Origin: Pseudomonadota bacterium
GTDB taxonomy: Bacteria > Pseudomonadota > Alphaproteobacteria > ATCC43930 > CGMCC-115725
Assembly (NCBI GenBank): GCA_021790295.1
Contig: JAJYIC010000040.1
Span: 1-11,758 of the forward strand
Direction: 5' to 3'
DNA length: 11,758 bases
The notes below the pieces were generated by a model. It searched no databases. It was not told the DNA's origin and saw nothing but the letters and a program-made list of their open reading frames with translations. Both the position numbers and the translations under genes were made by a program. The stretch's first letter is position 1, and every line of letters begins with the position of its first letter. Positions 5,913 to 11,758 of this stretch are shown here, piece after piece.

Positions 5913-8258
5913 TTAACGGTCCGCTTCATAGGCGCCGGCTTCATCGAGAAGCGCGACGATCTTCTCGGGGGTGACGGGGGCGTCGGCGATCTCGACGCCG
6001 AAAGGCCGCAGCGCGTTCTCGATTGCCGAGATGATCGCGGCGGCGGCCGGGATCGTGCCGCCTTCGCCGGCGCCTTTGACGCCGAGAGGATTGAGCGGCG
6101 TCGGCGATTGCAGGTGGGCAACCTCGACCCTCGGCACGTCGGTTGCGCTCGCCAACAGGTAATCGGCGAAATTGACGGTCAAAGGCTGCGCGTTCTCGTC
6201 GTATTTCATCCATTCGAGAAGGGCGTTGCCGACGCCATGGGCGACCCCGCCCAGGATCTGGCCTTCGACGATCAGCGGATTGATGAGGACGCCGCTGTCG
6301 TGCGCCACCACATAGCGCAAGATCTTGACCCTGCCGGTGCCGATATCGACCTCGACCTCGGCGATATGCGTGCCGTTGCAATAGGTCGATTGCGGCGGGC
6401 TGAAATACTGCGTCTCTTCGAGCCCGGCGGTAAAGCCTTCGGGATAGGAAAAGCCGGGCATGCCCTGGCCGATCCGCGCCAGTTCGGCAAAGCTTTTGCC
6501 CATCTCTTCGACCCCGCGCACGAAGGCCCGGCCACCGGCAAGCTCGATGTCCTCTTCGGAAGCTTCGAGAAGATGGGCCGCAAGCTTGATGATCTTGGCG
6601 CGCACGCTTCTCGCCGCAAGCTCGATCGAAGACCCGGCGTTGACCGCGACGCGGCTGGCGAAAGTGCCGACCCCCATCGCGATCATAGCGGTGTCGCCTT
6701 CGATAAAATCGACATCCTGCGGGCCGACGCCGAAGACGTCGGCGGCGATCTGGGAAAAGGCGGTGCGGTGACCCTGGCCCTGGCCGGCGGCGCCGGTGAT
6801 GACGGCGACCCGGCCGCTTTGCATGATCCTCACCGTCCCGCCTTCGAAAGGCCCGAGCCCCGTCGCTTCGACATAATTGCCGATGCCGATGCCGAGGTAG
6901 CGGCCCTTCTCGCGCGCGGCCTTTTGGCGGGCCGGAAAGTTGGCGTAGTCGGCGAGCGCCGCCGCCTTGTCCTGGCAAAGGGGGTAGTCGCCGCTGTCGT
7001 AGACCATCGGTTTGCCGTCGCGGAAGGTGAGGCCGACGCTATACGGCATGCGCTCGGGGCCGATCAGATTGCGCCGGCGCAACGCGACCGGATCGATGCC
7101 GGTCACCTTTGCCGCCTTATCCATCAGGCGTTCCATGGCGAAGACCGCTTGCGGTCGCCCGGCGCCGCGCACCGGCGTCGTCGCCACCTTGTTGGTGAGC
7201 ACGACCTTGACGTCGAGATGAAAGGCCGGGAGCACATAAGGCCCGGGAGTGGTCGTCGCGGCGATATAAGGGAGGATGATGCCCCACGGGAAATAGGCGC
7301 CGTGGTCGCAAAGAAGCAGGCCGCGCAAAGCGAGGATCCGACCCTCGGCGTCGAGCGCGAGTTCCAGGTCCCAATACTGGTCGCGCTCTTGCGTCGTCGC
7401 GAGAAAATGCTCGCGCCGGTCCTCCACCCATTTGACCGGCCGGCCGATGGTTCGGGCGCAGGCGGCAATGACCGCCTCCTCGGGATACGCGATCGCTTTG
7501 GGGCCGAACCCTCCGCCGACATCGGGCATGATGACGCGCACGCGGTTGGCGTCGCACGCCAGCATCTCCGCGATTTGCGCCTTGCTGGCGTGCGGCGACT
7601 GCCCCGCGATCCAGACCGTCAGAGCGTCTTCGACCGGGTCATGGCGGGCAAGGACGGCGCGACATTCGATGGCGTGGCCGCCGCCGCGATTTTGCCAGAG
7701 AGAGACGGCCGCCACATGGCGGGCGCGGGCGAATGCCAGGGCGACATCGCCATAAGAGAGAGCAAAGGCGGCGCCGAGATTGTCCGGCAGGTCTGAGTGC
7801 GCTTTCGGCGCGCCCGGTTCGAGCGCCTTGCGGCAATCGGCCGAGACCGGCAAAGGCTCGTAGTCGACCGCGATGAGCGCCGCCGCGTCCTCGGCGATGG
7901 GACGGCTTTCGGCAAGAACGACGGCGAGGGCTTCCCCGGCATAAGAGACCTCCTCGATCGCCAGAGGGTATTGCGTGCGCTGGTGGCGGATCGCCGCGTT
8001 CGGGACCGGCAGAGGCAGACGCTTTTGCCGCATGCTCGCGGGCAGGTCGCGCCAACTGTGGACCGCAAAGACCCCGGGCAAGGCCAGAGCGGGGGAAGGG
8101 TCGATCGCGCGGATGCGGGCGTGGGCAAAAGGGCTGCGCAGGAAGGCGGCGTGGAGCATGCCGGAGAGATGGAGGTCGTCGACGAATTGCCCGCGCCCGG
8201 TCAGAAGCCTCGGGTCTTCGAGCCTTTTGATGCGCGCGCCGAAATGCTTCATGCCCAT
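5913..8258 (-). CDS. Molybdopterin-binding large subunit L1, xanthine dehydrogenase/CoxL-like (first paralogue)
   Basis: Catalytic large subunit, 781 residues, full length. Motifs: LLTGRGQFVDDL (19-30) at the head of the hammerhead domain; GGGFGPK (248-254); active-site loop VRGAGR (363-368); QGQGH (493-497); and GVKGAGEGG with catalytic Glu732. The AYRGAGR form common in CoxL-like form II proteins appears here as TPVRGAGR, with Val in the Tyr position and no copper-ligating Cys. The ATG at 8258 follows GGAGG (8271-8267) with an 8-nt spacer. A hand alignment of L1 464-583 with L2 gives 67 identities in 120 positions, so the two are clear but old paralogues. The segment at about 184-200 differs strongly between them (VSLWQNRGGGHAIECR in L1, ETITVHRGGAFFIECR in L2), which may bear on substrate choice. 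It starts 21 nt after the MFS gene, in the same operon. Confidence 0.95.
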   Translation of the reverse strand: MGMKHFGARIKRLEDPRLLTGRGQFVDDLHLSGMLHAAFLRSPFAHARIRAIDPSPALALPGVFAVHSWRDLPASMRQKRLPLPVPNAAIRHQRTQYPLAIEEVSYAGEALAVVLAESRPIAEDAAALIAVDYEPLPVSADCRKALEPGAPKAHSDLPDNLGAAFALSYGDVALAFARARHVAAVSLWQNRGGGHAIECRAVLARHDPVEDALTVWIAGQSPHASKAQIAEMLACDANRVRVIMPDVGGGFGPKAIAYPEEAVIAACARTIGRPVKWVEDRREHFLATTQERDQYWDLELALDAEGRILALRGLLLCDHGAYFPWGIILPYIAATTTPGPYVLPAFHLDVKVVLTNKVATTPVRGAGRPQAVFAMERLMDKAAKVTGIDPVALRRRNLIGPERMPYSVGLTFRDGKPMVYDSGDYPLCQDKAAALADYANFPARQKAAREKGRYLGIGIGNYVEATGLGPFEGGTVRIMQSGRVAVITGAAGQGQGHRTAFSQIAADVFGVGPQDVDFIEGDTAMIAMGVGTFASRVAVNAGSSIELAARSVRAKIIKLAAHLLEASEEDIELAGGRAFVRGVEEMGKSFAELARIGQGMPGFSYPEGFTAGLEETQYFSPPQSTYCNGTHIAEVEVDIGTGRVKILRYVVAHDSGVLINPLIVEGQILGGVAHGVGNALLEWMKYDENAQPLTVNFADYLLASATDVPRVEVAHLQSPTPLNPLGVKGAGEGGTIPAAAAIISAIENALRPFGVEIADAPVTPEKIVALLDEAGAYEADR

Positions 8259-8279
8259 GGCTTTCGCCTCCGGGCCTCG

Positions 8280-9548
8280 TCAATCTTCCAGCGGCACGCC
8301 GCGCGTCTCCGGCCCGAACCAGATGGCGAGCGAGCCGATCAGAAATGCCGAGCTTACGGCAAAGGCCGCCATCGGCACCGATCCCATGACGCCCACAAGC
8401 TGGCCGGCAACGAACGGCCCGATGCCGGTGGCGGCGCGCGCCGCGTTCCAGGCAAAGCCCTGGCCGCTCGCCCGCACCCTGGTCGGGAACAGCTCGGGCA
8501 GATAGGTCGCGAAGTTGCCGAAGCCGCCGATCGCGAAGATGCCGTAAAAGAAGACATAGACGTCGATCGCAACGACGCTCGTCGCGCGGGTGAACATCAG
8601 AGCGCTCGTCACGAAGGCCATCGTCGCCGAGATGAAATAGGACGGCCGGCGCCCGATCGCATCCGTCAGCCACATGAGGCTCAGATAGCCGAGGATCGCC
8701 CCCAGATTCATCAAGATCGCCATCTGGCTGACCGCGCTTACGCGCGCGGCCGCGCTCGCCCCGGGGCCGAGGAGCTGATTGATCCACACCGGGATCATGG
8801 TCGTGCCGCCCCAGCTGCCGATCATCATGGCGAGCGCGATGACGACGCCGACGATCGTGCGGCGCCGCAAAGGCGGCTGGAAGATCGCCGAGAAATGAGC
8901 GGCGGCGCGATGTTCGGCGCTCGCTCTCTGGCGCTCGCGCGCCGCGACCCAACGCTGGGGTTCGGTCACGTTCTGGCGGATGAAAAGGGTGACGAGCGCG
9001 GGGATCGCGCCGGCGGCGAGAACCCAGCGCCAGCCGTAAGGCCCGAGCGTGAGGTTGACGCCCGCGGCGATGAAATAACCGAAAGAGAACGACATCTGCA
9101 TGATTTGCAGCGCCTTGGTGCGGCTGCCTTCGGGCCACATCTCGGCGACCAGCGCCGCCCCCGCCGACCATTCGCCGCCGATGCCGATCCCGGCAAGCGC
9201 CTGCAGCAGGGCGAGCTGCCAGATGCTTTCTGCAAGCGCGCTCAGCCCGGTAAAGATCGAATAGATGAGGATGGTGATGATCATGGTACGGGCGCGGCCG
9301 ATGCGGTCGGCGACCACTCCGAAAATGACCCCGCCGATCCCCCATCCAAAGAGCTTGACCGCGATGACGGTGCCGCCGACCGCGGCGATCGCTCCCGGAT
9401 TATGGGAATGGATCAGTTCGCCGATGCTCGGGAAGATGAGAAGGGTAAAGATGTTCAGATCCATCGAATCGAACATCCAGCCGAGGCACGCCGAAACGAG
9501 CGCCAGCCGGTTTGCGGCGGGCCTCAAACCTTCAAGGCTTTCGGTCAT
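8280..9548 (-). CDS. MFS transporter, sialate/carboxylate:H+ symporter-like
   Basis: A 422-residue membrane protein with about 12 spans. It shows the MFS signature twice, GVVADRIGRAR (77-87) and LMWLTDAIGRRP (291-302). Other family marks are DSMD in span 1 (27-30), GIGGEWSAGAALVAEMWP (122-139), PELFPTRVRASGQG (351-364) and a C-terminal PETRG (413-417). The GGEWxAGA..AEMWP pattern is close to sialate/lactate (SHS-type) and aromatic-acid symporters. ATG 9548 is chosen for GGGAG (9560-9556, 7-nt spacer) and because the longer frame up to 9599 has no ribosome site. It sits between the S and L1 genes, 93 nt after S and 21 nt before L1. It is therefore very likely co-expressed with the hydroxylase and brings in its substrate, probably a carboxylate. 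The exact substrate is not determinable. Confidence 0.9.
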   Translation of the reverse strand: MTESLEGLRPAANRLALVSACLGWMFDSMDLNIFTLLIFPSIGELIHSHNPGAIAAVGGTVIAVKLFGWGIGGVIFGVVADRIGRARTMIITILIYSIFTGLSALAESIWQLALLQALAGIGIGGEWSAGAALVAEMWPEGSRTKALQIMQMSFSFGYFIAAGVNLTLGPYGWRWVLAAGAIPALVTLFIRQNVTEPQRWVAARERQRASAEHRAAAHFSAIFQPPLRRRTIVGVVIALAMMIGSWGGTTMIPVWINQLLGPGASAAARVSAVSQMAILMNLGAILGYLSLMWLTDAIGRRPSYFISATMAFVTSALMFTRATSVVAIDVYVFFYGIFAIGGFGNFATYLPELFPTRVRASGQGFAWNAARAATGIGPFVAGQLVGVMGSVPMAAFAVSSAFLIGSLAIWFGPETRGVPLED

Positions 9549-9610
9549 GCACTCTCTCCCTTCCCGCGTTGTTGCCGCGCCTTGAGGCGCGTTGCCCAAA
9601 GTTTTCTCTT

Positions 9611-9624
9611 TGCGAGCGCTCGCA
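9611..9624. other. 14-bp perfect palindrome between S and MFS genes
   Basis: TGCGAGCGCTCGCA is fully self-complementary and lies in the 93-nt gap after the S subunit. A second small stem-loop, CGCGCC-TTGA-GGCGCG, is at 9576-9591 in the same gap. Neither is followed by a T-run on the minus strand. They may be an operator or RNA processing/stability elements that uncouple the porter from the S gene. Chance is possible in sequence this GC-rich. Confidence 0.3.
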
Positions 9625-9641
9625 TCCCTCGCGCCCGCCCG

Positions 9642-10133
9642 TCATCCTTTGAGAGGGTTTTCTCGCAGGCTCGCCGCGGCGGCGAGCGCCGCATCGACAA
9701 TCCCCTGATAGCCGGTGCAGCGACAGAGGTTGCCAGAAATCGCCTCTCTCACCTCCGCCTCGTCGGGGTCCGGATGATCGCGCAGGAACTCGACCAGGGT
9801 CATCAGCATGCCGGGGGTGCAATAGCCGCACTGCAAGCCGTGATGCTCGCGGAAGGCTGCCTGAAGGGGATGCAGGTTTTCGGGATCGCCGAGCCCCTCG
9901 ACGGTGGCGATCTCCTTGCCCGCCGCTTGCACCGCGAGCATCAGGCAGGAACGCAGGCTCTGGCCATCGACGAGGACGGTGCAAGCGCCGCAAACGCCAT
10001 GTTCGCAGCCGACGTGCGTGCCGGTCAGCAACAGCTCGTGGCGCAGGAAATCGGCGAGATTGAGCCGCGTCTCGATCTCCCGCTCGTATTCCTTGCCGTT
10101 CACCTTGAGGCGGATCCGCCAGCGGTCAGTCAT
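9642..10133 (-). CDS. [2Fe-2S] iron-sulfur small subunit (CoxS/XdhA-type) of molybdenum hydroxylase
   Basis: Electron-transfer subunit linking the molybdenum centre to FAD. Counting from the chosen ATG, 163 residues. All eight cluster ligands are present. The N-terminal plant-ferredoxin-type cluster has C43, C48, C51 and C63 (CEHGVCGAC...C). The C-terminal all-helical domain has C102 and C105 (QCGYCTPG) and C137 and C139 (GNLCRCTGY). Length and order are standard for this family. ATG 10133 is preferred over an in-frame GTG at 10142 because AGGAG (10146-10142) is 8 nt from the ATG and overlaps the GTG. The ATG overlaps by 4 nt (ATGA) the stop of an open frame that runs across the preceding gap. 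It follows the M gene in the order M, S; the usual next gene, L, is displaced by the MFS gene. Confidence 0.96.
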   Translation of the reverse strand: MTDRWRIRLKVNGKEYEREIETRLNLADFLRHELLLTGTHVGCEHGVCGACTVLVDGQSLRSCLMLAVQAAGKEIATVEGLGDPENLHPLQAAFREHHGLQCGYCTPGMLMTLVEFLRDHPDPDEAEVREAISGNLCRCTGYQGIVDAALAAAASLRENPLKG

Positions 10134-10354
10134 GGGGTGCACTCCTGGGAGCCTGTCTGGGTAATCCTCATGAGCCGATTTTCGCCGAAACCCTCCGGGA
10201 CGCGGTGCTCTTGCCCGCCCGAGGGCGCCGCACGCCTTGCAGGCGTCGCACGCCTCGCAGGCGTCGCACGCCTCGCAGGCGTCGCCGCGCTTGCCCGATG
10301 GCGCGGCATCGCGCCTCCTACCGGATCGGGCAAAATCGCCGGCGTCGCGGCCAT
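10130..10354 (-). other. Open frame across the M-S gap, doubtful 74-aa protein
   Basis: A frame from ATG 10354 to TGA 10132-10130 fills the M-S gap. In frame upstream, GTG 10363 overlaps the TGA of the M gene (GTGA), and the frame's own TGA overlaps the ATG of S (ATGA). The product would be low-complexity, with repeated ATPARR units encoded by the 18-bp repeat and no recognisable domain. It has no clear ribosome site. More likely it is a chance open frame in GC-rich repeats, or a frame that keeps ribosomes moving from M to S, than a functional protein. Confidence 0.2.
10227..10282. repeat. Three 18-bp tandem repeats, each a 6-bp hairpin
   Basis: Units of 18 bp at 10227-10244, 10245-10262 and 10263-10280. 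The last two are identical (GTCGCACGCCTCGCAGGC); the first differs at two positions. A degenerate fourth unit begins at 10281. Each contains the perfect stem ACGCCT/AGGCGT around a 3-nt loop (10232-10246, 10250-10264, 10268-10282), so the transcript would carry three hairpins in a row. Placed between the FAD and FeS subunit genes, they could affect mRNA processing or relative subunit dosage; this is inference. Confidence 0.85.
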
Positions 10355-10359
10355 GACGA

Positions 10360-11232
10360 TCACTCAGACAGCCTCCTTGCCCGCGCGCCCGCGCGTTCGA
10401 GGGCGCGGTAGGTCAGAATCCGCGCCAGATGCCGCCGGTATTTTGCGCCAACCTGTGCGTCTTCCATCGCTTCGATGCGGGAGGCGGCGATGGCCGCGGC
10501 ACGGCAGGCTTCGTGACCCGGCGTTTGACCTTTGAGCGCGCTTTCGGCCTCGGCGAGACGGACCGGAATGGGCCCGACGCCGGAGAGCGCGATCGCCGCG
10601 CGATCGATCGCGCCCGCCGAGTCGAGCGTCAAGAGAACCCCGCTCGCGACGATGGCGAAATCGCCGCGCCTGCGGGAGAACTCTTCGAAGGCCCAACCGT
10701 GCCCTTGAGGCCAGGCGGCAAAGCTGGCGCCGGCGAGGAACTCTCCTTCGCCGAGATCGGGCGTCATAAAGCCTTTGGCGAATTCTCCCATGCTTGTCCG
10801 CCGGCTTCCATCGCGGCTTAAAATCTCGAGTTCGGCGTCGTGCAAAAGCGCGATGTTGGCAAGTTCGGCCGAAGGATCGAGATGGCAAAGAGAGCCTCCG
10901 AACGTGCCCCGGTTGCGCGTCTGGCGGTGCCCGACCTGGCCGAGCGCTTCGAGGATGATCGGGCTTGCCGCGGCGATTTCGGGGGAGAATTCGAGGTCGC
11001 GCTGGCGCGTCATCGCGCCAAGGGCGAGCCTTGGGCCCTCGCGCCGGATATAGGCAAGTTCGCCGACCCCGTTGAGATCGATCAGGTGATCGACCACAAC
11101 ATAACGAAAATTCATCAGCGGCATCAGAGACTGCCCTCCGGCAAGCAGCCGGGAGTTGTCGAGCCGGCCGAGGAGTTCGGCGACTTCCGCCGCGCTTGTC
11201 GGATCGTGATAGGTGAAGGGAGCAGGCTTCAT
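10360..11232 (-). CDS. FAD-binding medium subunit (CoxM-type) of molybdenum hydroxylase
   Basis: Flavoprotein subunit that takes electrons from the FeS subunit and passes them to an acceptor. It has 290 residues, normal for the CoxM/NdhM type. The two FAD-pyrophosphate motifs are present: AGGQSLMPLMNFR (31-43) and TFGGSLCHLDPSAE (110-123). The conserved SRRRGDFAI (186-194) of the C-terminal domain follows. It has only two Cys and no four-Cys insert, so it lacks the [4Fe-4S] cluster of the 4-hydroxybenzoyl-CoA reductase beta subunit. ATG 11232 follows AAGGAG (11244-11239) with a 6-nt spacer. It lies 27 nt after the CoxG-like gene and 226 nt before the S gene; the latter gap is unusually long for this operon type. 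Confidence 0.95.
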   Translation of the reverse strand: MKPAPFTYHDPTSAAEVAELLGRLDNSRLLAGGQSLMPLMNFRYVVVDHLIDLNGVGELAYIRREGPRLALGAMTRQRDLEFSPEIAAASPIILEALGQVGHRQTRNRGTFGGSLCHLDPSAELANIALLHDAELEILSRDGSRRTSMGEFAKGFMTPDLGEGEFLAGASFAAWPQGHGWAFEEFSRRRGDFAIVASGVLLTLDSAGAIDRAAIALSGVGPIPVRLAEAESALKGQTPGHEACRAAAIAASRIEAMEDAQVGAKYRRHLARILTYRALERAGARARRLSE

Positions 11233-11259
11233 GGCGCGCTCCTTGCCGGCGGATTGGCC

Positions 11260-11758
11260 TTATGCATCCCTTCCCCCCTTGAGCCTCGCGCGCCGCCAGA
11301 GGCTTCGCTTCAACCAGGAGAGGAGCGCCCGCCACAAAAAGCCGAAGCCCGAAAGCGCCGGCGGCACGGGAGCTACCCTCGTGGGCGGCGATTGCGAGGC
11401 GAGAACCGCTTTCTGCGCGCCGATCTCGTTGCCAAGGTTGCGGGCGAACTCATCGACGAGCTGTTGCGAGAGCGCGGCGATCACCCCGCTCGTGCGGGCA
11501 TATTGCGCGATCATGCCGGCGATTTGCAAATCGGTCTCGATCGCCACCTTCGACCCGCCCGGTTCGGGCGCAAGGGAGAATGTGGCCCGGGCGGTGGCGC
11601 CGCCTCTGCCCTTGGTGTCGTTGCCGCTCGCGCGCAAACGCGCCCTATGGCTGGTCTCGTCGATGCTTTCGAACCGCGCCGTTCCCGCGAATTCGACGAG
11701 GACGGGCCCGAGGCGCACGCGCATCTTTCCCTTGAAGCTTTCCTCGTCGAGGATTTCG
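11260..11758 (-). CDS. CoxG-type SRPBCC protein, 5' end outside the window
   Basis: The frame is open to the window edge and ends at TAA 11262-11260; 165 residues are visible. The first ones (EILDEESFKGKMRVRLGPV) match the middle of the CoxG/SRPBCC fold, so roughly the first 40-45 residues should lie beyond the edge. An internal Met at 11724 is not the true start. The SRPBCC part runs to about RNLGNEIGAQ and is followed by a Pro-rich linker and a hydrophobic/basic C-terminal helix (FGFLWRALLSWLKRSLWRR), the usual membrane-attachment tail of CoxG. In characterised cox clusters CoxG recruits the hydroxylase to the membrane. Its place just upstream of the M gene (27-nt gap) fits that role. Family assignment is good; the role in this system is inferred. 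Confidence 0.85.
   Translation of the reverse strand, partial: EILDEESFKGKMRVRLGPVLVEFAGTARFESIDETSHRARLRASGNDTKGRGGATARATFSLAPEPGGSKVAIETDLQIAGMIAQYARTSGVIAALSQQLVDEFARNLGNEIGAQKAVLASQSPPTRVAPVPPALSGFGFLWRALLSWLKRSLWRRARLKGGRDA

Noticed and set aside
10227..10282. CRISPR-like array.
   Set aside because: The repeats are directly adjacent 18-mers without spacers, and there are no cas genes.
4248..10535. Very long plus-strand open frames (1182 and 912 codons) opposite the L, MFS, S and M genes.
   Set aside because: They lie antisense to genes with clear conserved motifs, have Arg/Asp/Ala-rich translations without domains, and arise from GC-rich third positions.
3543..11232. 4-Hydroxybenzoyl-CoA reductase (HcrABC/HbaBCD), suggested by the neighbouring aryl-CoA ligase.
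   Set aside because: The FAD subunit lacks the Cys-rich insert for the extra [4Fe-4S] cluster, and the subunit set includes CoxG and two L proteins.
3543..11758. Aerobic carbon monoxide dehydrogenase (CoxMSL).
   Set aside because: Neither large subunit has the copper-ligating Cys loop (AYXCSFR); CoxG, M and S alone are not diagnostic.

Overview
The window is high-GC DNA (G/C-rich third codon positions, frequent GGAGG-type ribosome sites). It most resembles an alphaproteobacterium, plausibly Hyphomicrobiales/Beijerinckiaceae. That placement rests on composition, gene families and an FNR/FixK-type box, not on a marker gene. No rRNA, tRNA, CRISPR array, transposase or phage gene is visible.

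Left part, plus strand (1-3498): a benzoate-CoA-ligase-family enzyme (155-1756) is followed by a terminator-like stem-loop. Next comes a textbook-spaced FNR/FixK-type class II promoter (box 1837-1850, -10 at 1873-1878) in front of a 59-residue single-span membrane protein (1918-2097). A structured 192-base gap then leads to a 12-span MFS transporter of the monocarboxylate-transporter-like type (2290-3498). This half meets the right half tail to tail at about 3499-3542, where a strong GC hairpin lies.

Right part, minus strand (3543-11758, read right to left): this is one apparent operon of a xanthine-dehydrogenase/CO-dehydrogenase-like molybdenum hydroxylase. The order is a CoxG-type SRPBCC protein (5' end outside the window), the FAD subunit (M), a 226-base gap with 18-bp tandem repeats, the 2x[2Fe-2S] subunit (S), a second MFS transporter (sialate/carboxylate:H+ symporter-like), and two tandem paralogous molybdopterin-binding large subunits (L1, L2). 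The S and M subunits carry all expected cofactor motifs. Both L subunits keep the catalytic Glu and MoCo loops but lack the Cys of true CO dehydrogenase, so this is an organic-substrate hydroxylase and not a CO oxidiser. The M subunit has no extra [4Fe-4S] cysteines, which argues against 4-hydroxybenzoyl-CoA reductase.

Taken together, the locus looks like an uptake-and-attack module for an aromatic or heteroaromatic carboxylic acid: two carboxylate-type MFS porters, an aryl-CoA ligase and a Mo hydroxylase with two interchangeable or specialised large subunits. The substrate cannot be read from the sequence. The most unusual points are the two large subunits sharing one M/S pair, the porter inserted between S and L, the FNR/FixK promoter on an otherwise unnoticed small membrane protein, a 13-bp duplication that displaces the start codon of L2, and a hairpin-forming repeat block between M and S that is spanned by an open frame overlapping both neighbours by 4 nt.
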